NCBI GenBank assembly: GCA_002505805.1
Contig: DAWB01000164.1
Coordinates: 10,193-15,906 of the forward strand
Direction of reading: 5' to 3'
Length of the DNA stretch: 5,714 nucleotides
Origin: Methanosaeta sp. UBA80
GTDB lineage: Archaea > Halobacteriota > Methanosarcinia > Methanotrichales > Methanotrichaceae
This document shows positions 1-4,663 of the stretch, in pieces (position 1 is the first letter of the stretch; each line of letters opens with the position of its first letter). The position numbers and the translations under genes were made by a program. The notes below the pieces were generated by a model. That model did no database searches. It was not told where the DNA came from and saw nothing but the letters and a program-made list of their open reading frames with translations.

Positions 1-617
1 ACCCCGAACATCTCCGCCGCCACCAGGCACATCCAAGCGATTCCCATGGCAATCCTGATCCCTGCAGCGATAGAGGGAAGAGCCTGGGGCAGGGCCACAT
101 ACCTGATCAGATCTATGTCCCTGGTTGCGCCCAGAACCTTGGCCGACTCCACATAAACCCTGGGAAGGCCCTTGAAGCCGGCATAGGTGTTGATTAAAAT
201 GGGAAAGACGGCTCCCATGAAGATGATGAATCCTGCCGCGCTGTTGGTTATGCCAAACCAGATTATGGCAAAGGGAATCCAGGCCAGAGGCGGTATCGGC
301 CGCAGCAGCTCTACAATGGGGTCCATGATGCTGTCCGCCACTTTAAACCAGCCCATGATCATCCCCGCTGGCAGAGCCACCAGCAGTCCGGCTCCAAGTC
401 CAATGGCAAAGTGCAGAGAGCTGACCGGCAGGTCCTCGCTGATAATGGAAGACCAATTTTCCAAAAAGGCCTGCACCACCTGAATGAAGCCGGGCAGGGT
501 GAGAGAATCATCCACCAAAAAGGCGGCCAGCTGCCAGATGGCCAAAAATGCCAGGATGGAAAGAGAGGAGATGCCCTGATTCTTCAGAGCACTCCAATAT
601 CTCTTATATTTATTCAG
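1..617 (-). CDS. ABC transporter permease, nitrate/sulfonate/taurine type (partial, 3' end outside window)
   Basis: This is the inner-membrane permease of an importer of the SsuC/TauC/NrtB type (BPD_transp_1 fold), which passes the ligand delivered by the binding protein through the membrane using energy from a separate ATPase. About 205 residues are visible. Hydrophobic segments lie near residues 17-35, 69-90, 111-123 and 128-147. The ATPase-contacting EAA loop is clear at about residues 157-186 (ESAKVLGATRD, then a conserved LP pair and Gly). The family is usually about 250-260 residues, so roughly 50 C-terminal residues are missing beyond position 1. The frame is open only from 623 and has no ATG, GTG or TTG before a TTG at 545-543, which lies inside the first membrane helix. 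The best start is CTG at 617-615, six bases after an AAGGTGA ribosome site (630-624). It would overlap the end of the binding-protein gene by 8 bases, implying translational coupling. Function as a family is secure; substrate is unknown. Confidence 0.9.
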   Translation of the reverse strand, partial: MNKYKRYWSALKNQGISSLSILAFLAIWQLAAFLVDDSLTLPGFIQVVQAFLENWSSIISEDLPVSSLHFAIGLGAGLLVALPAGMIMGWFKVADSIMDPIVELLRPIPPLAWIPFAIIWFGITNSAAGFIIFMGAVFPILINTYAGFKGLPRVYVESAKVLGATRDIDLIRYVALPQALPSIAAGIRIAMGIAWMCLVAAEMFG

Positions 618-1635
618 CTCCCTTCACCTTCTGGTAGAAGCTGGTATCGAAGAGATCATCCTCGGCTAGTTTTTTCTTGGTATAGCCCATATCATAGTTG
701 ACTGCCGCAAACTCCACTGTGGAAGAGACCTGAATCTTGGGATCGCTGACCCAGCTGCCGTCCCAGTTGTCAATGGAATGCTTGATCTCAGTGAGGTTGG
801 CTTTGGTCTTCTTGGAGTATATCTCCGCCGCCTCTTCAGGATGCTCATTGATATAATCGGTTGCCTTGATATGGGTCCTGATGATCTGCTCCACCAGATC
901 CGGCTGCTCTCGGATCAGCTTGTCGCTGACCACCAGGCAGCAACAGGCATGGTTGGGCCACATCTCGCCGGAGTGAACCACGATATCGCCCTTGCCCTTC
1001 AACTCGATTACGGATGGGGCAGGATGGGGCAGGAATACTCCATCTACTGCTCCGGCAGAGATGGCGCTCTGGGCCGGTCCGGGATCCATGGCCTTGATAT
1101 CAATTGAATTTGCATCTACCCCCTGGTCCTTCAGCCACTTCTTCATGACTGTATCCTGAATGGATCCCGGCGGGAAGGTGCCGATGGAAAGGCCGACCAT
1201 GGACTGCGGCCCGCTGTAATCCTTATCCGGCCTGAGAACCAGATCCGAGCCGTTGATATTGACCGCCGCCACAATCTTGGCCGGAAGCCCTGCCGATATG
1301 GCAGAGATGGGTGGGGCAGATCCCACATAAGCTATGTCCAGCTCTCCAGCTACCATGGCCTGCATCTCGGGAACACCGGTGGGAAACTCAAATTCCTTGA
1401 CCTCAGTTATGCCGAAGGGCTTGAGGTCATCCGCCCACCAGCCCTTTTCCATAGCCACCATCTCTGCGATCTGATGGGTGCTGGGCTGATAGCCAATGCG
1501 CAGAGTGGAGATCTTTCCGGTCATCTTCTCCTGAGATGTGGCATTTTCCTCCTTCTCCGGAGAGGAGATGCATCCCAGCGACATCACAGCTACCGCCGCC
1601 AGGATAGTTATAATAATAAATTTATTCAAAGACAT
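610..1635 (-). CDS. ABC transporter substrate-binding lipoprotein, nitrate/sulfonate/taurine type
   Basis: This is a periplasmic-type binding protein of the NMT1/SsuA/TauA superfamily, anchored outside the cell membrane, which captures a small ligand for the permease encoded just downstream. The N-terminus has a basic residue, a hydrophobic stretch and a lipobox MSLGC whose Cys would be lipidated. A Ser/Glu-rich linker follows, then the binding domain beginning LRIGYQPSTHQIAE, with the typical segments EMQAMVAGELDIAYVGSAPP and GEMWPNHACCCLVVS. The length of about 341 residues is normal for the family. Start choice: an in-frame ATG exists at 1659, but a TATA box at 1675-1670 predicts transcription to begin near 1648, downstream of it. 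An AGGTGAT site at 1640-1634 favours ATG 1635 or TTG 1629 (spacing 5). All three give the same mature protein. The run of three Cys near the binding cleft is unusual. The ligand (sulfonate, nitrate-like anion, pyrimidine or other) cannot be told from sequence alone. Confidence 0.92.
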   Translation of the reverse strand: MSLNKFIIITILAAVAVMSLGCISSPEKEENATSQEKMTGKISTLRIGYQPSTHQIAEMVAMEKGWWADDLKPFGITEVKEFEFPTGVPEMQAMVAGELDIAYVGSAPPISAISAGLPAKIVAAVNINGSDLVLRPDKDYSGPQSMVGLSIGTFPPGSIQDTVMKKWLKDQGVDANSIDIKAMDPGPAQSAISAGAVDGVFLPHPAPSVIELKGKGDIVVHSGEMWPNHACCCLVVSDKLIREQPDLVEQIIRTHIKATDYINEHPEEAAEIYSKKTKANLTEIKHSIDNWDGSWVSDPKIQVSSTVEFAAVNYDMGYTKKKLAEDDLFDTSFYQKVKGAE

Positions 1636-1640
1636 CACCT
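1634..1640 (-). promoter_or_regulatory. Ribosome binding site deciding the start of the binding-protein gene
   Basis: AGGTGAT is a strong match to the archaeal anti-Shine-Dalgarno sequence. It overlaps ATG 1635 and sits five bases before TTG 1629. It is inside the longer reading frame from ATG 1659, so its presence argues against that upstream start. TTG 1629 has the best geometry; ATG 1635 is the conventional choice. Confidence 0.6.
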
Positions 1641-1668
1641 GGTGCCAAGGTCTCTTCATCCAGGAGCC

Positions 1669-1684
1669 GTATAAAGCAGTTTCC
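1669..1684 (-). promoter_or_regulatory. Archaeal BRE/TATA promoter of the importer operon
   Basis: On the minus strand GAAACTG is followed by CTTTATAC. This resembles a purine-rich BRE next to a TATA box. With the usual distance of about 25 bases from TATA centre to start site, transcription would begin near 1645-1650, giving a leader of 10-20 bases before the start at 1635 or 1629. An alternative AT-rich box (TTTAAAAATTAA, 1763-1774) further upstream could give a leader of about 100 bases. Confidence 0.5.
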
Positions 1685-1729
1685 CGCCGCAGAGATTATT
1701 TTTCTCAAAATGGACAATGAGCAGAATTA

Positions 1730-1755
1730 TTTCTCTAATTGTGTTAATTGAGAAA
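1730..1755. repeat. Imperfect palindrome upstream of the importer operon, possible operator
   Basis: The arms are TTTCTC-T-AATT (1730-1740) and AATT-GAGAAA (1746-1755), separated by five bases and differing only by one extra T. A further TTTCTC lies at 1701-1706, in direct orientation 29 bases from the first arm. Three half-sites in an AT-rich region upstream of the TATA box would suit a dimeric regulator, but nothing identifies that regulator. It could also be chance in AT-rich DNA. Confidence 0.4.
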
Positions 1756-1779
1756 AACAATCTTAATTTTTAAAGAAAT

Positions 1780-1797
1780 CCCGCAGCTTGCTGCGGG
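1780..1797 (-). mobile_element. Perfect 8-bp hairpin, probable right end of an IS200/IS605-type element
   Basis: CCCGCAGC and GCTGCGGG are exact inverted repeats separated by two bases. On the minus strand the hairpin is followed by ATTTCTTTAA. It lies 79 bases after the final stop of the TnpB-like relic and on the same strand. This is the position of the subterminal hairpin that marks the right end of IS200/IS605 elements and the 3' part of the TnpB guide RNA. No left end is visible, so the element is at best a fragment. The alternative is a simple rho-independent-like terminator for the relic. Confidence 0.45.
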
Positions 1798-1875
1798 GAT
1801 GGTCAGGAAACCGTCTTAAGGAAAGCAGCTTGTTCTGCATGCAATAATTGAGGTAAAAAAGGCAAATCATTGTGC

Positions 1876-2211
1876 TTATAGTTCCAGATGCATGAGAGTT
1901 TTTGCCACGAAAATTACGGATCCCATTCCCCACGGCATGTTCTCCGTGGCCACGGGATCACTGGGCGGTCCAGCCTTCATGACAGCAGCCATGCCTTCGC
2001 CCGCGAGAACGGGCAAAGCCTGCGAATTCCCTATATCTTAAGCTTTCAGGCCATATTTATATAAATGGGCAAGATAGCTGGAAACGACAGACGTTACCCA
2101 AGCCAGATCCAGGGCTACCTTGATAGCTGCTATCACGAATCCATGCACCATGCACCATTTCGCTCCACAGGAGTTCAGTCCCTCTGGATATGCAGATTGC
2201 AAAAGATACGA
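1876..2211 (-). pseudogene. Decayed C-terminal fragment of a TnpB-like (IS1341/IS605 OrfB) protein
   Basis: One minus-strand frame reads through 57 codons, a TAA at 2040-2038, then 53 more codons to TAA at 1878-1876. The first part contains LNSCGAKWCMVHGFVI and then VALDLA. I read this as a degenerate version of the TnpB zinc ribbon (CxxCG ... CxxCGF) followed by the RuvC-III motif, normally DRDVxAALNLA, with the catalytic Asp lost. It continues YLAHLYKYGLKA, stop, DIGNSQALPVLAGEGMAAVM. This fits a C-terminal tail interrupted by a single CAA-to-TAA change. There is no plausible start, the RuvC-I and -II regions are absent, and two of the zinc Cys are missing, so no nuclease activity is expected. 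Family assignment rests on motif memory and order, not on a database match. If wrong, this stretch is simply non-coding. Confidence 0.45.
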
Positions 2212-2318
2212 TCAGATATAGGCAAGAAAATCCTGCCACTCTCGCGAGAGCTAGACCTGCGCTTGAGATGGAAGACTTGGGCTATCAGAACTGCAGGAAA
2301 AAGATTAGAAAGGAATGA

Positions 2319-2340
2319 AGCGGTCTAGATGTAGACCGCT
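2319..2340 (-). terminator. Hairpin over the stop codon of the PEGA-like gene
   Basis: AGCGGTCTA (2319-2327) and TAGACCGCT (2332-2340) form a perfect 9-bp stem with a four-base loop. The stem contains the TAG stop (2327-2325) and the last codons of the gene. On the minus strand it is followed by a pyrimidine-rich stretch with short T runs (TTCATTCCTTTC, then CTTTTTCC), suiting 3'-end formation. Confidence 0.65.
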
Positions 2341-3002
2341 GTTCCAGGCTCGACATTGATAATCTTGGTGCCGCCTCTCTCAAAGAACATTGTCTTGGGA
2401 TAGTTGAACTGACCGTCGTAGACCCTGACCTCATGGTTCTGGTTTCCAGCCACATTGAAGCTGTATCTTCCATCCAGAGGATCTCCACCCGTCCCCTCAG
2501 TTCCTATGTATATGCCGTCCAGGAACACCTGATAGCCGCGCATGCCCTGGGAGACTATTGTTGCTGTGGAGTCGCCTCCGGTTGGAGCAGCCGGCTGATT
2601 TGCTGCCGGGATGGGAGCAGAAAACTGAACCAGCGGATATGAGGACATGGATATAGGATAAGCTCTGAATGAAGATCTGGTTTGAGCATATTGCATGGTC
2701 TCAGACCAATTTTTCGCAAACGGCTCCCAGGTCATTTTTCCAAGCGAATTCAACCTGAAGTCGGAATAGTAAGGCAGAGTACCATAGTAGGGGAACACTC
2801 CATATGGGCCCGGATAATAGCCTTTGGATTGATAGGTCTGGCCGACTATTGGGCCGGAGTAGAAGATGGGATCGGTGAAATATTTGCCTATATCCCCGTG
2901 ATACGATCCTACATACCCGCCCTCAAGCCAGTCCTGTCCCCAGCAGACGCCGATCATCAGGCACAGGGCGATAGCTGATAGGCATATGATATCTCTTTTC
3001 AT
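2325..3002 (-). CDS. Exported Tyr/Gly/Pro-rich protein with C-terminal PEGA-like domain
   Basis: The product of 225 residues starts MKRDIICLSAIALCLMIGVC, a typical Sec signal peptide with a likely cut near WGQ. Residues 30-82 are rich in aromatic residues, with twelve Tyr, many in YY or PYY pairs, plus Gly and Pro. A Pro/Ala-rich linker (about 129-141) leads to a beta-rich domain at about 147-220 containing GYQVFLDGIYIGTEG and HEVRVYDG, resembling the PEGA repeat of extracellular surface proteins. No catalytic motif is seen. Upstream ATGs at 3032, 3026 and 3008 are in frame. The TATA box at 3045-3040 predicts a start site near 3017, excluding the first two; ATG 3002 places the basic residues directly before the hydrophobic core. 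The gene is divergent from the exported-protein gene at 3140. Role is unknown; a cell-envelope or surface-layer function is an inference. Confidence 0.8.
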   Translation of the reverse strand: MKRDIICLSAIALCLMIGVCWGQDWLEGGYVGSYHGDIGKYFTDPIFYSGPIVGQTYQSKGYYPGPYGVFPYYGTLPYYSDFRLNSLGKMTWEPFAKNWSETMQYAQTRSSFRAYPISMSSYPLVQFSAPIPAANQPAAPTGGDSTATIVSQGMRGYQVFLDGIYIGTEGTGGDPLDGRYSFNVAGNQNHEVRVYDGQFNYPKTMFFERGGTKIINVEPGTAVYI

Positions 3003-3037
3003 TGTCATAATACCACATAGCGCCATCTGCATTGATA

Positions 3038-3052
3038 GGATATAACATTTCG
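3038..3052 (-). promoter_or_regulatory. BRE/TATA promoter of the PEGA-like gene
   Basis: The minus strand shows CGAAATG followed by TTATATCC. The purine-rich element directly before the TATA box matches the archaeal BRE/TATA layout. Transcription would begin near 3017, giving a very short leader of about 9-15 bases. No strong ribosome site is seen there. Confidence 0.6.
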
Positions 3053-3095
3053 CAGAGGAGGATGAAATCAGATTCCAGCCATGAGAGCGTCCCTG

Positions 3096-3118
3096 CGAAG
3101 ATAATTTATGCTATAAGG
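3096..3118 (+). promoter_or_regulatory. BRE/TATA promoter of the duplicated-segment exported protein
   Basis: CGAAGA is followed by TAATTTATG (3102-3110), predicting a start site near 3131 and a leader of about 9 bases. A second candidate, CTATAAGG (3111-3118), would make the mRNA almost leaderless. The same TGCGAA core precedes the TATA box of the divergent gene. Confidence 0.5.
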
Positions 3119-3139
3119 TAACCAGTTTTATGGATTGAA

Positions 3140-3688
3140 ATGAAGACTATATTTATGCTGCTATTTGTATTATCCTGTCTCTTCTCCGCTGCCGGAGCAC
3201 AGAGCAATCCTCACTACATGACCACCGATCCGGCCCTGAGCGAGATGCTCACATCTATCAATATGCCCAGGCATACCGGAAATGCCTCTTTTGCGACCGT
3301 CAGCGCCGATCCGGCCATCAGAGAGATGCTGATCTCCATGGATATGCCACGGTATGCAGGAAATGTCCCTGTAGAGATCATATCTGGAAGCTGGCAGATC
3401 GGTCTCTCAGAGGGAGAGAATATTCATCTGACGCTTCAGCAATCAGGCTCGGCAATCTTTGGCAAAGGGACAATTTCTACAAGCACGCTATCCCAGGAGG
3501 CCTTTGCCAGTGGATCTATCTCCGGAAGCAGCTTGAATCTGGAGGTCTTGCCCGAGAATGCTACTGAGCTTTATGCCATCTCAATAGATATCACCCGCCT
3601 TCCATATAAGGGAACATATGTTGTATTTCTGGCCGACTCCAGCCTGCAAACAGGGACGATTACCGCTAGCATGAATGCGAGCGCTTAA
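3140..3688 (+). CDS. Small exported protein with a duplicated segment and beta-rich C-terminus
   Basis: The 182-residue product has a signal peptide MKTIFMLLFVLSCLFSAAGA with probable cleavage after AGA. Residues 30-48 and 57-75 are tandem copies (DPALSEMLTSINMPRHTGN and DPAIREMLISMDMPRYAGN) with a 27-residue period. From about residue 80 a beta-rich domain follows, marked by SGSWQIGLSEGENIHLTLQQ, repeated short FGKG/ASGS turns and YKGTYVVFLADSS, resembling conserved domains of unknown function in methanogen secreted proteins. It has one Cys, in the signal peptide, and no membrane anchor after the signal. ATG 3140 is the only start that gives the signal peptide; the ribosome site is weak (GGATTGA), consistent with a short-leader mRNA. 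It is alone on its strand, divergent from the PEGA-like gene. I do not recognise a specific function. Confidence 0.8.
   Translation: MKTIFMLLFVLSCLFSAAGAQSNPHYMTTDPALSEMLTSINMPRHTGNASFATVSADPAIREMLISMDMPRYAGNVPVEIISGSWQIGLSEGENIHLTLQQSGSAIFGKGTISTSTLSQEAFASGSISGSSLNLEVLPENATELYAISIDITRLPYKGTYVVFLADSSLQTGTITASMNASA
3227..3364 (+). repeat. Internal tandem duplication, 81-base period
   Basis: Bases 3227-3283 and 3308-3364 align without gaps with 43 of 57 identical bases and 12 of 19 identical residues. Many differences are at third codon positions, so the duplicate is old and its protein sequence appears to have been kept. The core is DPAxxEMLxSxxMPRxxGN. Confidence 0.85.
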
Positions 3689-3701
3689 TCCCATTCTTTT
3701 T
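3664..3701 (+). terminator. Hairpin at the stop codon followed by a T run
   Basis: CGCT-a-GCAT and ATGC-g-AGCG (3664-3683) form a stem of 4+4 bp with one mismatch, ending two bases before the TAA stop (3686-3688). CATTCTTTTTAAA follows. This is a plausible 3' end signal for the plus-strand gene. The rest of 3702-3863 shows no gene I can support. Confidence 0.45.
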
Positions 3702-3863
3702 AAAGAGGGGAGAAGATCGACATCATCCCGGGATAAAGGACCGCAAAGACAGCGCTCTGGGAGAAGCTATATTGACCTGGAATAGCAATAGCCGCGAAAA
3801 AGTCTAATATGATCGAAGGTTCCTCAGTTCGGATCTTCATAGCTGATGCAAATATGCCGCCAA

Positions 3864-3894
3864 ATTGCCAGGAGAGGGGCATCCCTCATGCAAT
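3864..3894 (-). terminator. Nested hairpin just after the chagasin-like gene
   Basis: ATTGC (3864-3868) pairs with GCAAT (3890-3894) and, inside, GAGGG (3874-3878) pairs with CCCTC (3883-3887) around a GCAT loop. The structure begins one base after the TGA stop of the minus-strand gene. There is no clear T run after it, so termination is inferred from position and structure only. Confidence 0.4.
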
Positions 3895-3895
3895 A

Positions 3896-4456
3896 TCAAG
3901 AACTTGATGGCAGAATAATTATCAGGAGCATTCTCTCTTCAGCCGCTGTCTCCTCCCAGGGCCTCCTGTAGACCGCTGATATTATGGTCTGGCCCTCCTT
4001 GATTGGCGTGAAGCTGAATATCTGCTGCCCTCCTGCACCGATGAGCGCAGGCCGCATTGGATTAATTGTGCTTTTTAATTCCATTCCACCACTTAAAAAT
4101 CTTTGATCAAAATCCACAGTCCAGGTATAGCCTGTAGTTGGATTTGATTCCAAGCTTATACTAAATGTTTGGCCCAGTTCTGCCCGGATTAAATCATCGG
4201 CCACAAGCCGCTTTCCATCCACGATATAACCTTCTCCCGCCTTATAGATTATGTCATGAAGAGCTGAAGACAGATTGTCGGTCAGGTTTTGATTGTTGCT
4301 TATGTTCATTGCTTTAATGGTGTTTTGGGACTGAGCCAGGCTGATTACCTCATTATTGCTCTCTTCAAAGCAGTTGTTGGCATTGTTGGCCTGAGATATT
4401 CCCATACCTATAATCAGGATAATACCCAGCGTGAGCCATTTTCCAGGATCAGCCAT
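3896..4456 (-). CDS. Exported chagasin-family cysteine peptidase inhibitor (ICP, MEROPS I42)
   Basis: Chagasin-type proteins block papain-family (C1) cysteine peptidases by inserting three loops into the active-site cleft. All three are visible here: NPTTGYTW at residues 105-112, GAGG at 140-143 and RRPWEE at 164-169, in the expected order and spacing within a beta-sandwich of about 100 residues. The N-terminus (KWLTLGIILIIGMGISQA) is a signal peptide or anchor, and a polar Asn/Ser-rich stretch (about 24-64) links it to the domain, so the inhibitor acts outside the cell. The total of 186 residues is longer than the minimal family because of that linker. ATG 4456 is preceded by AAGGT seven bases upstream. 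The gene stands alone with about 200 bases upstream; no peptidase gene is in view. Whether it guards against the cell's own or foreign peptidases is unknown. Family assignment is firm. Confidence 0.93.
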   Translation of the reverse strand: MADPGKWLTLGIILIIGMGISQANNANNCFEESNNEVISLAQSQNTIKAMNISNNQNLTDNLSSALHDIIYKAGEGYIVDGKRLVADDLIRAELGQTFSISLESNPTTGYTWTVDFDQRFLSGGMELKSTINPMRPALIGAGGQQIFSFTPIKEGQTIISAVYRRPWEETAAEERMLLIIILPSSS

Positions 4457-4463
4457 ATAATTT

Positions 4464-4470
4464 ACCTTTT
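4464..4470 (-). promoter_or_regulatory. Ribosome binding site of the chagasin-like gene
   Basis: AAAAGGT on the minus strand lies seven bases before ATG 4456 and supports that start. A TTTTTTAGC box near 4490-4499 is a weak TATA candidate at a suitable distance. The remaining upstream DNA to 4625 is AT-rich with no gene; it holds two similar short sequences, GGCTAACCT (4516-4524) and GGCTTAACCT (4551-4560). Confidence 0.5.
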
Positions 4471-4625
4471 AATAGTAAACAACACTGAAAGCTAAAAAAC
4501 TTTGTGTTGGATGCAGGCTAACCTCTTTCTTTGCAATTAATTCTGTTATAGGCTTAACCTGACTATGATAATATTAATTGCTTCGAGATCATCTTATAAT
4601 CCTTTAGCAAGATACAAAGAAGTAA

Positions 4626-4647
4626 AGAGGTGCTTGGAGCACCCTCT
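4626..4647 (-). terminator. Hairpin terminator of the pyruvate carboxylase subunit B gene
   Basis: AGAGGTGCT (4626-4634) and AGCACC-c-TCT (4638-4647) form a 9-bp stem with one bulged C and a three-base loop. It begins 17 bases after the pycB stop on the minus strand, and TTTACTTCTTTG follows. This suggests the transcript ends here and the chagasin-like gene is separately expressed. Confidence 0.6.
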
Positions 4648-4663
4648 CTCGGAGACAATGCCT

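Noticed and set aside
187..483. Plus-strand open frame of 98 codons, Met-rich
   Set aside because: It lies opposite the permease, whose EAA loop and membrane segments are clear; its composition is that of an antisense frame.
2057..2239. Minus-strand open frame of 60 codons with ATG
   Set aside because: It is in a different frame from the zinc-ribbon-like motif, shows no domain and no ribosome site; most likely a shadow of the relic.
2065..2328. Plus-strand open frame of 87 codons just after a TTTATATAAA box
   Set aside because: The box abuts the ATG, so transcription would begin inside the frame; there is no ribosome site, and the sequence is opposite the TnpB-like relic.
3700..3882. Minus-strand open frame of 60 codons beginning MPLSWQFGG
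   Set aside because: Its ATG is in the loop of the hairpin after the chagasin-like gene, and the frame shows no signal or motif. GAGGG is directly adjacent to the ATG, too close to serve as a ribosome site. A decayed gene remnant cannot be excluded.
4516..4560. Two similar short repeats, GGCTAACCT and GGCTTAACCT, 35 bases apart
   Set aside because: Only two inexact copies with no third unit; too short to call an operator or a CRISPR-like array.
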